Origin: Trichobilharzia regenti
Lineage: Eukaryota; Platyhelminthes; Trematoda; Strigeidida; Schistosomatidae
Length of the DNA: 64,000 bases
Direction: 5' to 3'
Assembly: GCA_944472135.2 (NCBI GenBank)
Contig: OX235270.1
Span: 71,433,168-71,497,167 of the forward strand
Part shown: one piece after another, positions 11,461 through 22,370 of the stretch
How the letters are laid out: every line of letters starts with the position of its first letter
Numbering within the stretch: position 1 is the stretch's first letter
Translations under genes and position numbers: made by a program
Notes under the pieces: model-generated
The model's database searches: none
Seen by the model: only the letters and a program-made list of their open reading frames with translations
What the model was told of the DNA's origin: nothing

Positions 11461-13335
11461 CAGTGATTACTACGAAGTTTTCCTATCAAACATAGGAAGC
11501 TAAGTGAACATTCAAACCAGAGTTATGTGTTATTGACTTACATCATGATTTAAGTTTATCGACCATCATTTACTTAAGCCTGCTCCTAGAATTCATACTG
11601 ATTTGTAATACCAAAAGTGCTCCATATTCATAGAACAGAGCCTAAATTTACTAGGCTGAAGATATTTTGTAGGTTGAAGTACTTGAAATTACTTTCAAGG
11701 ATACTAAAAACTAAAAACAGATTAAATATTTAATATAATGAAGAGTTGTCACATCACAAAGTAACTACAAGAATAATCAGAGTAAACTGATGAAAACCAA
11801 GCCACCGTATACTGAGGGGAATTTAACGATCATTTTCTTTCAAGATGGCCTCATGAAAGAATGGCATTATATTCCATTAGTTCCGTTGGTCTAGTAGTGC
11901 AACTGGGTATTTCATGCTGATATAGTTTGAAACTACTGATACAATTTATGCCGTTGGTTCACACTTCTAAAGACCTACTTGACTGAAACAGTGTGTTCCG
12001 CTTAAACACGTTACTTGAATTTTCGAAAACCTAGTTTTCCTTGCGAAATAAGAAAGCATTCTATCTACAAAGTCTTTAATAGTTATTTCATGGTTGTTTA
12101 AGAATCTCAATATTTAAGGAATTCTTAAACTGTGATATAAGGACTAGAAGTTTCTAAACAAACTCTTTTGTGATAGAAAATAATCTAGAAATAAAAATTT
12201 CAGACAACATTCATTGAGAATCTTCGTCTGCACTAGAGACACTGGGTGACATGTTACTTTAGCTTTTTTCTATGAGTAAACTGAAAGATGCCCTTTATGT
12301 AAGAGATTGGATTTGAAACTTATTTTCAGACAGTGAGATAACAAACTGTGGTTATTTTTGCAACAGCAATAGTAATTTATGACTATAAGAATTCCATATA
12401 AGGTACACACAAATTAAACGCGTTTTAAGTCTAGATATTGAACGCTTGACATGCCATACAATTTTGCAGGTTAAAAAAAACAAATTTAGGTTTACTTTTC
12501 TTAACTCTTCCATAGCTGATGCTTTTTACCGTACTCATTCCTACGTCCATAGAACCGATGAAATAGCGTCTTCTGTAGTCGATCTTAGATTCTACTGTGT
12601 AGCTTGAACATTCATAATTTTAACTGACATTCTTTTAATGAATAAAACCAGGTGATTCACCTGGAAGATTCTTCCTTCTGAGAGACTTAAACAGACAGTT
12701 AGTTGGTAAAACTCTGAATTGGCGAACAGGAAGGCATTTGTTCAGATCCCCTAATTAAGTATTAATCTGCTAATCCACAAATGCCCCATATTGTCACATA
12801 AGCGAATAATTTCCTGTCCCATTAATTTCTTTCCTATCACTTTAATATGTCGAAGAATCAAAACTGAAATTCATTTCCTTTAGGACTGACATTTTCAGTA
12901 TTCTGCCTTCAATGATATTTTGTTTTGAAAACAACTAGTCTTCTGTGAAGATCAAGCAGATTTGGATACAGTTTTGCAGATTTCGTTCTGAGTCTGTGAT
13001 ATTAAAACTGATGGAATGTTCTTTGCTCCAGGTAGAATTTCTATTCGCGACTTATATAGTAGAACCTGAATCCTATTTCAGGACTGAAATACACTGAGTA
13101 AGGACTGAATTTAAGCATCATTTCTCGAGTATTGAAAATAATATAAAATGAAGCGCAGGTAACAGACGTTCAAAATAAAACATCAAAAAAATTAAAAATT
13201 ACCATAGGAAACCAACAAAATGAATCACATATGAGACACAGAAGACTGAAGCAATCGTCTTCTTGAGTGCTTGATTTTCTTAGTTATACATTCGTATGAA
13301 AGCAGGTAATAAAACGTGAAATACAAGATTTTTGT
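11460..13335. other. No gene seen
   Basis: AT-rich sequence without recognised exon, RNA gene or repeat. Confidence 0.4.
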
Positions 13336-13790
13336 ACAAGAGGACGTTTGCAGGGATTTGATTGGTTACAGGACTTCATCATGAGCTAACATCGGTTTGG
13401 AGAGCCATTGGAAAACGCAGGATTACTGGACAGCTATTTCTTCCTAGTTTAGGACTCTTCATCAAAAAGCACTTACTAGGGTTTGAGCTCAGGATCTTCC
13501 AGCCACATCAGGTCGAAAAAGAGGACAAAAACTTGCTGATGACATTGTTTGGTGGTCACGCTACAATCACGAGTTGGTAGAAGTTATAATTCATAGGCTA
13601 TTGGATTGGCTTCCAGTAGCTCAATGGTCTACGAGATTGCCTTGTAACTATAAGCCCTGGGTTCGAATCCCAGTGAGCACTTCCTGATGAAGAGGCTCAA
13701 ACTAGGACGAGATGGCTCACCATCACTCCTCAGTTTTCCAGTAAATCTCTAACTTATGTCACCTCATGGTGAAGAGATTTTTCCAATCAC
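13335..13790. mobile_element. Inverted pair of family B SINE (tRNA heads facing each other)
   Basis: 13335-13530 is a minus copy (gattactggacagctattt, tagtttaggactcttcatc, agggtttgagctcagga). 13595-13790 is a plus copy (cagtagctcaatggtctacgag, CTGGGTTCGAATCCCAG, ttcctgatgaagaggctc, aactaggacgagatggctc). Both ribozyme cores carry changes. The B box of the plus copy is a perfect Pol III match. Confidence 0.7.
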
Positions 13791-13799
13791 TGAAATGAC

Positions 13800-14860
13800 C
13801 TATCGGGACATGAAAGTGTAAAGGGATCTTTTTTCATCGTTTTCATGCTCGAAATATGCTGCTAGTCTTCAACGTCACATGAAGCTTTGGGGGTGTGAAT
13901 GTAGATTGCAAAGGCTATTGGGAAACATTACCTTACGCTAAGCTAGATGCCAACTGCTTTAATTTCTCTTAGTTTTTGAGACGGTTTGGACACAATCGCT
14001 AAATAACTCCATTTCATATTGAAGATGTTCCTCAGCAGCATAATTTCTTCGCAAAATATAACTTTGCAGTTCCGAAAAGTAAATTTGATAATGTGAATGC
14101 TGATTTCCAGCGAATATATCAGCAATAAAACATATTCCTGGAGTGTTAGGAGAATTTTATTGTCTGACCCTTCTTCTCTTGTCAGTTTTACATCTTCAAA
14201 TGCATTGATAAATTTATGAGTGCTTTCTGTATCAATGTTTTCAGTTATGACGAATGCTTTATTCCCGTCAAGTAAGCAGAATTCTGGTTCGATAATCGGT
14301 AGAATTATAATTTCCAGTCTTTGCGTGAAACTTTCAGCGATCAGTCGTGATATATATGTGGTTCAATTTTTGTCCACTTCTCCTGTTTATGTATCTGACA
14401 ATATTGAAATAAAAATACGTTGTAAGAAAGGAATATATGGGCTCAGTCCGACTTGAATATTATAATTTTGTGGCTTAAGGAACACAGTCACTATCATGGA
14501 GTAGTTGTTACATGTTCTCTATTGCCCGATTTCGTTCAGTTAACGTGTATAATATTTCACAGCTTAAGGATACCACAATTTCACTGTTGTATGGTTGAAT
14601 GTTCTGAATTTTTTTCTATAAACTTGTTTGACTGTTTGATGAAATGGTCAAGAGAGTTCTGTTACATATTTTAGTTTTCTAAAGATTCTTTGGACAGATT
14701 TTACATTGGGAGTGCCTGACAATGAAGATGACTAGTCGTAGCAAGATGTCGACTATGTAAAATTGAGGCCAACCAGAAAATCAAGATGAAACAGGTCCGA
14801 TAGACTTAATAAACTAACCGTCAAAACATAAGAAATGTATTTTTCCATATAAGTACCTTT
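13800..14860. other. No gene seen
   Basis: Several 60-78 codon open frames without recognisable motifs. Confidence 0.4.
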
Positions 14861-15225
14861 AGACAACTATGGACATGGGTTTGTCTGAAAAAATGTGAAA
14901 ATTTTTCTAAACAGTAGAGATACTAAAAAAGACGAAGAACTCCTGGAAGCCTCATACGCAGACAGTATGCACACTGACATAGGTCGCACTTATCAACTGA
15001 TAACGAAAAGTGATATGAACTGTACGAAACTGGACAATCACAAGGATAACAAATTCTCAGCAGACAACCAAGTCACGGCTAAAGTCACCGGGAGGGACAG
15101 TTATATCAGTCATGAAGGGTCTCAAAAGACTCATTTCATACTGAAATAAACACTGAAGTTGTTGGTTGAAAAATCAATGAAAACTACACAGTTAAATCAC
15201 CCAGAGCATAAAACACAACCACATC
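14860..15225 (+). mobile_element. Penelope-like element C-terminal fragment
   Basis: The frame at 14895-15149 (KIFLNSRDTKKDEELLEASY, then DIGRTYQLI) parallels the end of the better preserved copy near 19.6 kb (ARE-FLKA, then SAINRHISIDQIYQLI). The tail cacccagagcataaaacacaaccacatc follows. The RT and GIY-YIG catalytic part are missing. Confidence 0.65.
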
Positions 15226-16100
15226 AAAAACATACTTATGCTACATAAACACAATTTGGCACAATAAACTTATTTTGATTCTACATACTCATATTTTCTA
15301 GCATCAACATCAAATTTACTTTACAATCTGTAAAAAAGCAAACATAAGGCGTATTGTATGACGTAGTTTATTCGCATTTCAGCCAGATAGTCATTTCTTC
15401 AGCAGAGGTATTTTACTGCGTATAACTACTCTGTGTGCCATCGAAACTCCAGAAACATATGACTGAGACAACCGTGATGATCTTGAGGGTATTCGAAATT
15501 CATCAGACAAAAATGATAACAGACAGGTATAAAGAATTTGGCAAATCTACTTCATTTGAAATACCAACTTGGTGATTTTATTACTAGTGTAGCTATACAG
15601 CATCAATTATTTTTACACTATCATGACTCCAGATACTCCTTTACTGAGCATACTGACATAGATAGAATTGGATGGAGTTGATAAATTCTTTAATAACATG
15701 GTAAGAAAACATTTTGCAACTTTTACAAGGGATGAATATTAATCACAAAGAGTAAAGAGATGAAAATTATACAGCCTTAAAATTGTGGTTAAGTAATGTG
15801 GAAAGTGACTTTTCCAAGAAAAAGGTGTGATTGAGATAAACATGGAAACGGGGTGAAACTATGTTTTGTAGCTTCTCACTCTTTCCTCCGCACATTTTCA
15901 CCCTATTTCTTTTCCTGCGTAGATGTTTCCTTCTGTGGATTGTGGTGATTTCAACTTCTGCCATTTTGCGCAAAATTTAACAGTACAAATAACTGTGAAG
16001 TCTTCACATAATTTGTTATCTGTAAATACAATAATGATATCTGTAATTTAAGCTGGAAAAATGAGTTCTTCGTTACTTTATTTGTATTCTGCTCTAGACA
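15225..16100. other. No gene seen
   Basis: AT-rich; nothing recognised. Confidence 0.4.
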
Positions 16101-16102
16101 CC

Positions 16103-16292
16103 TGTGCGTCGGTGGCACAGTGGTTAAGACTCTCGTCAACCATGCACATGGTCCGGGGTTCGAGCCCGCACCGACGCACATCTGATATCTATGGTCGGCC
16201 TGTAAAATTTGGGCTACCGATATCCATGCTGAAAATTCCATACTTGTACCGAAAATACAGTGTGGAATCAAGCTGTAAATCGAAAAAAAAAA
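16103..16292 (+). mobile_element. Family C SINE, nearly complete
   Basis: gtgcgtcggtggcacagtgg resembles a tRNA A-box region and gggttcgagcccg is a good B box. The body gctaccgatatccatgctg and tail tggaatcaagctgtaaatcg end in an A10 tract. Confidence 0.85.
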
Positions 16293-16550
16293 TAGAAACC
16301 TGGGAGTACTGGACAATTGTTCCGTCCTAGTTCGGAACTCTTCAGCATTACGCACCCACCAGGGTTCGAACCCAGGACCTTCTGGTTACAAGGCGAGCTC
16401 GCAGACCATTGAGCCACCCCGGTGGATGCGTACTGCTGAAGAGTCCCAAACTAGGACGAAACAGCTGTCCAGTACTCCTAGGTTTTCCAATGGTTCTCTA
16501 ACTAATGTCAGCTCATGATGAAATCCTCCATGCAATCAAACAAAATCCTT
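16293..16550. mobile_element. Inverted family B SINEs meeting at 16425
   Basis: 16295-16425 is a minus copy with tRNA head (rc: ggctcaatggtctgcgagctc, CTGGGTTCGAACCCTGG) and hammerhead-like tail. From 16423 a plus copy starts at ggtggatgcgtactgctgaa, lacking the tRNA head but with an intact hammerhead-like core. The copies lie directly behind a family C SINE. Confidence 0.75.
16430..16475 (+). ncRNA. Predicted minimal type I hammerhead ribozyme
   Basis: Stem I GUACUG (16430-16435) pairs with CAGUAC (16470-16475). The core CUGAAGA (16436-16442) fits consensus CUGANGA. Stem II GUCC/GGAC (16443-16446 with 16454-16457) closes a 7-nt loop. GAAA (16458-16461) is followed by a very short stem III and the UC cleavage site (16468-16469). 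The layout is the same as in Sm-alpha ribozymes, whose stem III is also tiny. Activity is inferred. Confidence 0.65.
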
Positions 16551-16559
16551 ACAAAACCA

Positions 16560-19080
16560 ATACTCCATAATCGAAACATTTATACATTCATTAGATGTTA
16601 GATTACTTTTCTACCCTTCTGTAGATTGCCTAAAAGATCCTATGAAAACTTGTCTCCTCGGAAGTTCTATATACTTCTATACGGTATCTTAGTATGAAGC
16701 AAATATGATGACTGAAGAACTTCTGTTCTGTGAAGATGTGAATTCCACATTTGCATCTGTCTGACATACAAGCAGAAATGAATTTCAACTGACTTTTCTT
16801 CCTATTTAAAAGTTGAAGTTGTTATGCATTCGAGATAAGGCTTTCAATGTGAACTGCATAGCATGCAGACACCTGGATAGATAGCAAAATGAACAGCTAT
16901 TTCATAATGCTTTGATAGCTTACAGAAATTCAAATCCACTACTCTACTGGAAACCATAACCATACTAAATAGAGTTATGAAGAGAACATCACTGTCAATG
17001 GCCAATAGTTTCTCAAGCTTCTATAAACTTGTGATGTGTTACCATCATAGGGACGACGATGAAAGAAGTGGAAGGGAAAGAACATTTTGGGAAAAATATT
17101 TTACTCACTTATTAATGACTGTGATAACAATAGTATTACATTTGCAAAGTCATGAATTTCATCTGAGAACGTGTCATTGTCTGTGAATTTTCGACTAATT
17201 TCAACGCTGCAATACATCAAAATAGGTAGTTTGATTTGTTACAGCTGTATTGCAAGCAGAGAGGAAAAGGTGTTGCATTTACAAGATTTCGTATTTCGCA
17301 TGTTTCAACAGGCTTTTTGTATCAGTATACTGCTTTACACCAACTGCATTAATTTCCATACTGCTCAGAAAGAAGCGTGTTTGTACATGTAAATTCAATA
17401 ATAATTCACAACATGCTAACCGTTTTGAAAAGTTGATATTTACTGGAAACAGTAAGCTATATAGTCCCAGCATAGGTCTGACTAGTAATGAAAAGTTCTT
17501 GATTGCAGTTGTTTTATTGGTTAAACTTTAATAACATCTTTTTTTCGGCGAATATGAGGCATTTCCATCCAAAGAAATGGAATTCTTTTGTTCAGTATTA
17601 AAGTCTAAAATTTCGTTACTGAGGTCTTGTGGTCACGCTTTCTATCGTATAACAAAATTATTTCATTCTGCAACAAACTAACATTTGTACTAAACTAGTA
17701 AAAAGAAAAAAATGGCGAAATACGTGGAAAAATGTATAATATGTTGGTGGAAACTTATTATTCACAAGAACCAATGTAATGGTGCGCACAGGCATGCGTC
17801 AAGTTGAACAGCAAACAACAATTGTCTTTTTGTATGCCAGGATATTGGACTTTTAATACGTTTATTCTTAAATTATTTTCCAAGCCTTAAGGAGTTAAGA
17901 TCTTCTCTGCATTTCTCCACTCTCTTAGACGCTTGATATTTTAAAATCCACAATATTTAACCAAATAAACTACCTAACATTTCATCTTATTAAAATGTTA
18001 TAAATTCTATTGTTTTCTAAATTTGGAATACAGACAATTCATTCATTTTCAGTTTGCAAAATGACAGCCTAAGGATATATGCAGTGGCTGTTTTATTTTG
18101 TTGTCCATTGTATTAAAAGAAATTGGTATTTGTTGCAGAATGAAAGTGCAATTCATTCTGAAGAAAGAATTCTATAGACAAACAAAGAGCTTACCTACGG
18201 CTTCACGACTGCAAACGAATCCTAGCAGATTTCTTCCTGGTCAAATTTGAGAACGATATTTTGGATTAAGTAATTTGTAATTTGAGATCTGTGAACGACA
18301 CAGTGACTTTATCATCGAGAAAAAAGACGATAGGATTATTTTGTAGCTATCTGTCTTCAGGATTGGTAAAAATGGTAAATTAAAAACAGAGGCATTTATG
18401 GCAGACGAACTCAAACAGGTCTTTTGAGTTTGCTTAATCTCTCTTACTCTTTGGTTTACATAGATGAAGCAATCAGATTAAAAGACTCTGATGGGAAAGC
18501 AATAGTTATCAAAATTCCAATATTTAGAGACGTGTTTTTGACAAAATATGAATCTGTCACCTAAATCTGTTTGTAGCTATAATAAATAGCTTTCCTTCAA
18601 ACTAAAATTTCGTGTTAACATTATTTGCAAAGTCGTAACAACTGTTTAAATGTTGTTGTGAAAATAGTATTTATTACACCAGTGTTATTCTGCCCAGTCA
18701 CAGCTTATTTCAGCAAAAAAAAAGGATAAATTATGAGTTTTTACTTCCTTCATATGTAGTTACCTTTTTTAATAGTCTGTTTTCTTTACACATTACATAC
18801 TGTTTGCTTAATCAACCATGTTCATCGTACGAAATCCCAACATTAATCCGTATGCCTAGCCAATAGGCAAACAAAGTCACCTTGTGGCTTCGATCTGGTC
18901 ATTTTACCGATGGTGAATACTAAGTTGACGTTAATAAAGCCTTTAAAGTTATTTACTATATTTCATCTAATCTTAATTTTGCTCTACAAAGTAGTGTTTG
19001 AAAATCCCAGCCCACAGACGAAATACTCAACTGTAATAGTAATAACTTAATAAATCACTATAGAAACTATTATACAAACA
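16560..19080. other. No gene seen
   Basis: AT-rich, with only short unsupported open frames. Confidence 0.4.
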
Positions 19081-19935
19081 TTGTTCAGGAGATTTCAAAA
19101 ACATTCTAACACTCCAGTGCTGAAGAAAATGGAGGAAAAATACCTACTAATGGTCTTCGAAAAGAATGGAAATTTTCACAATTTCATCAAAAAGTCTTTA
19201 AAATCGAGTCACAACACCAAAAAGAAACCGTCATCAAAGACTACGTGAAAATTCGTTCTGCAATATATAAAAAATATCCCTGAAATAACAGCTAAAATAA
19301 TGAAACCGTTTGAAATAGATATAGCACACAAGTTAGGCAAAACAAATCACTTCATTCAATATTGTGCAAACCGAAAGATCCAACAGAAAAAGAAGATGAA
19401 ATCAATACCATTTGCAAAATAAATTGTATGAACTGTAACAGATATTACATAGGTCAAAGTGGAAGTCTAAGAACACAAACTAACCGTAAAATGACATGAT
19501 ATATAATCTTTCATATCAACGCATGTAGATAGCTATGGATACCAGCTTGATTGGGATAATGTCAAAATTTTAAATAGAGGAAACACCAAAAGTGCCAGAG
19601 AATTCCTAAAAGCCTAGTACTGAAGTGAATCAGCGATTAACAGACATATCAGTATAGACCAAATTTACCAACTAATAAGAAGTAAATCACGTGTTAAGAA
19701 AGTTCGAAATTCAAGTCAATAAAAATGATCACTACAGATGTAAATCGACCACCAGTCACGAAAATGGTTGCCAGAAGACATAATTATATCATCTATCATG
19801 GAGAATTCAAATCAGTTCATTTTAAGCTTAAACTTGCGGTGAAGACTTTGTCTAAAAGGATGACAAAAACTTGGCAATTAAATCAACAAGCTTAGAGAAC
19901 ACAGCTAATTCTAAAAGTAGTAGTCTTTCCATACA
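19080..19935 (+). mobile_element. Penelope-like element fragment with GIY-YIG remnant
   Basis: Reads PEITAKIMKPFEIDIAHKLG (the linker after the RT), INCMNCNRYYIGQSGSLRTQ (CxxC plus a YIG motif of the GIY-YIG nuclease), then REFLKA and SAINRHISIDQIYQLI, and a KLK-rich tail ending in tagagaacacagctaattc. Stops and frameshifts interrupt it. The reverse transcriptase is absent. Confidence 0.85.
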
Positions 19936-20530
19936 ACAGAAGTGATCAAAATCCACTTGAATAAGTTGTACTTATGTGTTCAGGGGAATGTCCTATTGTC
20001 ACTTTCTTTGTTACCGCTTTCTTCAAAACTTGATCAAGATAACTGTGTTCTCATCGTGAGCTTAATATTTCTACTCCTCATAATTCATCTTTCTTCACTT
20101 TCTATTATTATCATGTTATAACTTTGATCACTTATCTGTCTTTCTCAGTTTTTGGAACAGAATGAATGCAACCACTTGTTTTGACCTTTTGTGCATTTAT
20201 CGTGTAGTTATTGCTGTAATTTCTCTGGTTATCTATCAGTCTTTTGATACGTTAATAATTTGATCGCTGATATAATTTTACGAAAATACTGGTAAGATAT
20301 GCATTGCTAGAAAAGTGTCAGATATTAGTGCAGAGCCAGTGACGATGACCTGATTAAACATTATTTCTTGATTTATTTCTCTGATTTCTTGTGTTAGTAT
20401 AAGTCTGAAAGAATCATCTAGTGCTTATAAATAACATACTGTTACACTCAGTTAGTTGACTGGATATTTATCAAAGAATCATCTCTCATCAACAGTGCAT
20501 AACTAAGAAACATTTCTTGAAATATTTAAA
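19935..20530. other. No gene seen
   Basis: Nothing recognised. Confidence 0.4.
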
Positions 20531-20945
20531 ACCTCGAATTTTACAGGTTGCAGACTTTCATCTATAGCCAACATCGCTCCATATTGAAGATCAAATGGCC
20601 TGAAAAGACTAACAAGAGGAAACTCTGAAAACCAACTAGCCAAGAACCATATGACTCAATAAATATGCAGGGGGATGTGGAGATGGATTGGATGCACGCT
20701 GAGGAGACTGTCGAATGACATCAAACACCAGATCACTACTCAGCTCGAACTCGAATGGGAAACGGCGAGTTTCGTCCATCGGTCTGAGGTTGACGTGGAG
20801 GAGACCGTGTGAGGAGAGGATGAGAGACTATGAGCAATCGTGGATTCAGCTAAAGGGATCCATATAGAATAGGAGAAAGTGGAGATGAGTTATTGTAGCC
20901 CCTTGTTCCAGCTGAAAAGCAAGGGAATAATAATGATAAAGTAAA
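20530..20945 (+). mobile_element. RTE/SR2-like non-LTR element 3' end
   Basis: Follows the C-terminal part of the RTE-like polyprotein (MWRWIGCTLRRLSNDIKHQI, then WETASFVHR) and ends in aagggaataataatgataaag. Stops are frequent. A nearly identical copy lies inverted at 26530-26880. Confidence 0.8.
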
Positions 20946-21958
20946 ATACGACCATTATAAATACCTATACCGTAGATGTTGCGGATTTCCCAGAATAATT
21001 TTTACAAAGGTACGTACGCGTTCAAAGTTTTGCAAATAAAAAGTTCGCTGCTTGTTGCTCCTCAAATTATTATATTTCAGGAGACTAGTTAGTATGCTAC
21101 TGTTCAAGAATCACTATATTACTCATAAAAGTAAGGAAACTTTCTAATTTTTGAATATTTTCAATGTCACTGCCAATAACTTACATTCTTCATAGATGTA
21201 GGAGTTTGAGAGAAATGCAAACATCAAATCTGATGTCCGAACAAAATGAGTTAGTGAAAGTGGCGTTATTTCCAAACATTTGAAACCTGTGGAAAATGAA
21301 ACTCTAAACACTGTCTCTGAGACATTTTTGATTTTTTCGATCGAACTATAAATGAAATATGTGTGACAGATGCATGATATTACTTGTCATCGAATGGAGT
21401 AAGCAAATATTCCTCTTACATCGGAAAAACAAATATTATTTCTTCTGCACATACATAGGAAAAGACATCTTGAACATTGAAACAGTCTTTATCTATTATT
21501 TTTTCAAACTCTATTGTTTATTAAAAATATAAATGTAAGTGTACAAACATTTATCATACACCGTGAAAACGCTAAAATATTCCACTGAACACTGAAAATT
21601 ATGTGATACTCAAACATATACTTGATGAAGTAATGATGTGCTATGGCAAGTGATTACAAGTACTTTTAGACAACACATATATGATAAAAAATAACTTGAA
21701 GAAATTCCACCTGACTAATAAAAAGTAAGTCTGTTAGCTTCTTTACATTAAAGCACCAAAGTGGACATAGTATATTTTTTGTCATAAATAATTTACACAA
21801 CAATATGATATGTATATTTTCGAGGTGTTAATTTACTTTGAAGAAAGATGTGTACAGTGAAAATTTGTCTTTAATTACACTCTATATCGTATCCAGTGTG
21901 TAAAATTAGTGGAGTAACGAGCTTGTTATCACTAAAATTGAATATATATATATATATA
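20945..21958. other. 3' flank of AGPAT5; no other gene
   Basis: AT-rich; presumably contains the AGPAT5 3' UTR on the minus strand. A TA tract lies at 21943-21959. Confidence 0.4.
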
Positions 21959-22370
21959 TCAGATTGCGAAATGCATGTACAATTGTCCACCAATAGATCC
22001 AAATAAACCTATGCCAAAATAGGTGATGACTCCATACCAACCAAACCCAAATATCCAGTAAATTGTGATACCATACCATAATAGTGCGGACGGCAGCAGA
22101 TCTATGAGACGAAACTTTGGAATTTCCAGATAGTCTCTAGACATTTCGCTAGTAAAGCATTCAAGAAAATTCTTTTGAATAATTTGAAAATCAGCTGTCA
22201 GGTTTCGCATTCTTCTGTTGAGATTGACACCATGGTCATTCAGCGTGTTGTTTTCGTTCCTGAATATTAACTTTAATTTGTCTTCATGGTGATTGACATG
22301 GTTGTTATTCATTTGGCTCTCTGACAGTTTTGAAATACCGTAGAATCGAGTTTGTACATTGTCAATAAAG
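21959..22370 (-). CDS. AGPAT5: AGPAT5 terminal exon 8 (C-terminal membrane region)
   Basis: Enters in phase 2 after tttcttaacacag and runs 137 codons including TGA. It begins DFIDNVQTRFYGISK, continues with an Asn/His/Glu-rich linker, and ends in about 45 strongly hydrophobic residues (LLPSALLWYGITIYW, then GWYGVITYFGIGLF), the position of the C-terminal membrane helices in AGPAT5. A short TA tract follows the stop. A possible ATTAAA polyadenylation signal lies near 21870 on the minus strand. Confidence 0.85.

Noticed and set aside
15951..16355. 134-codon minus-strand frame
   Set aside because: Antisense translation of family C and B SINEs.
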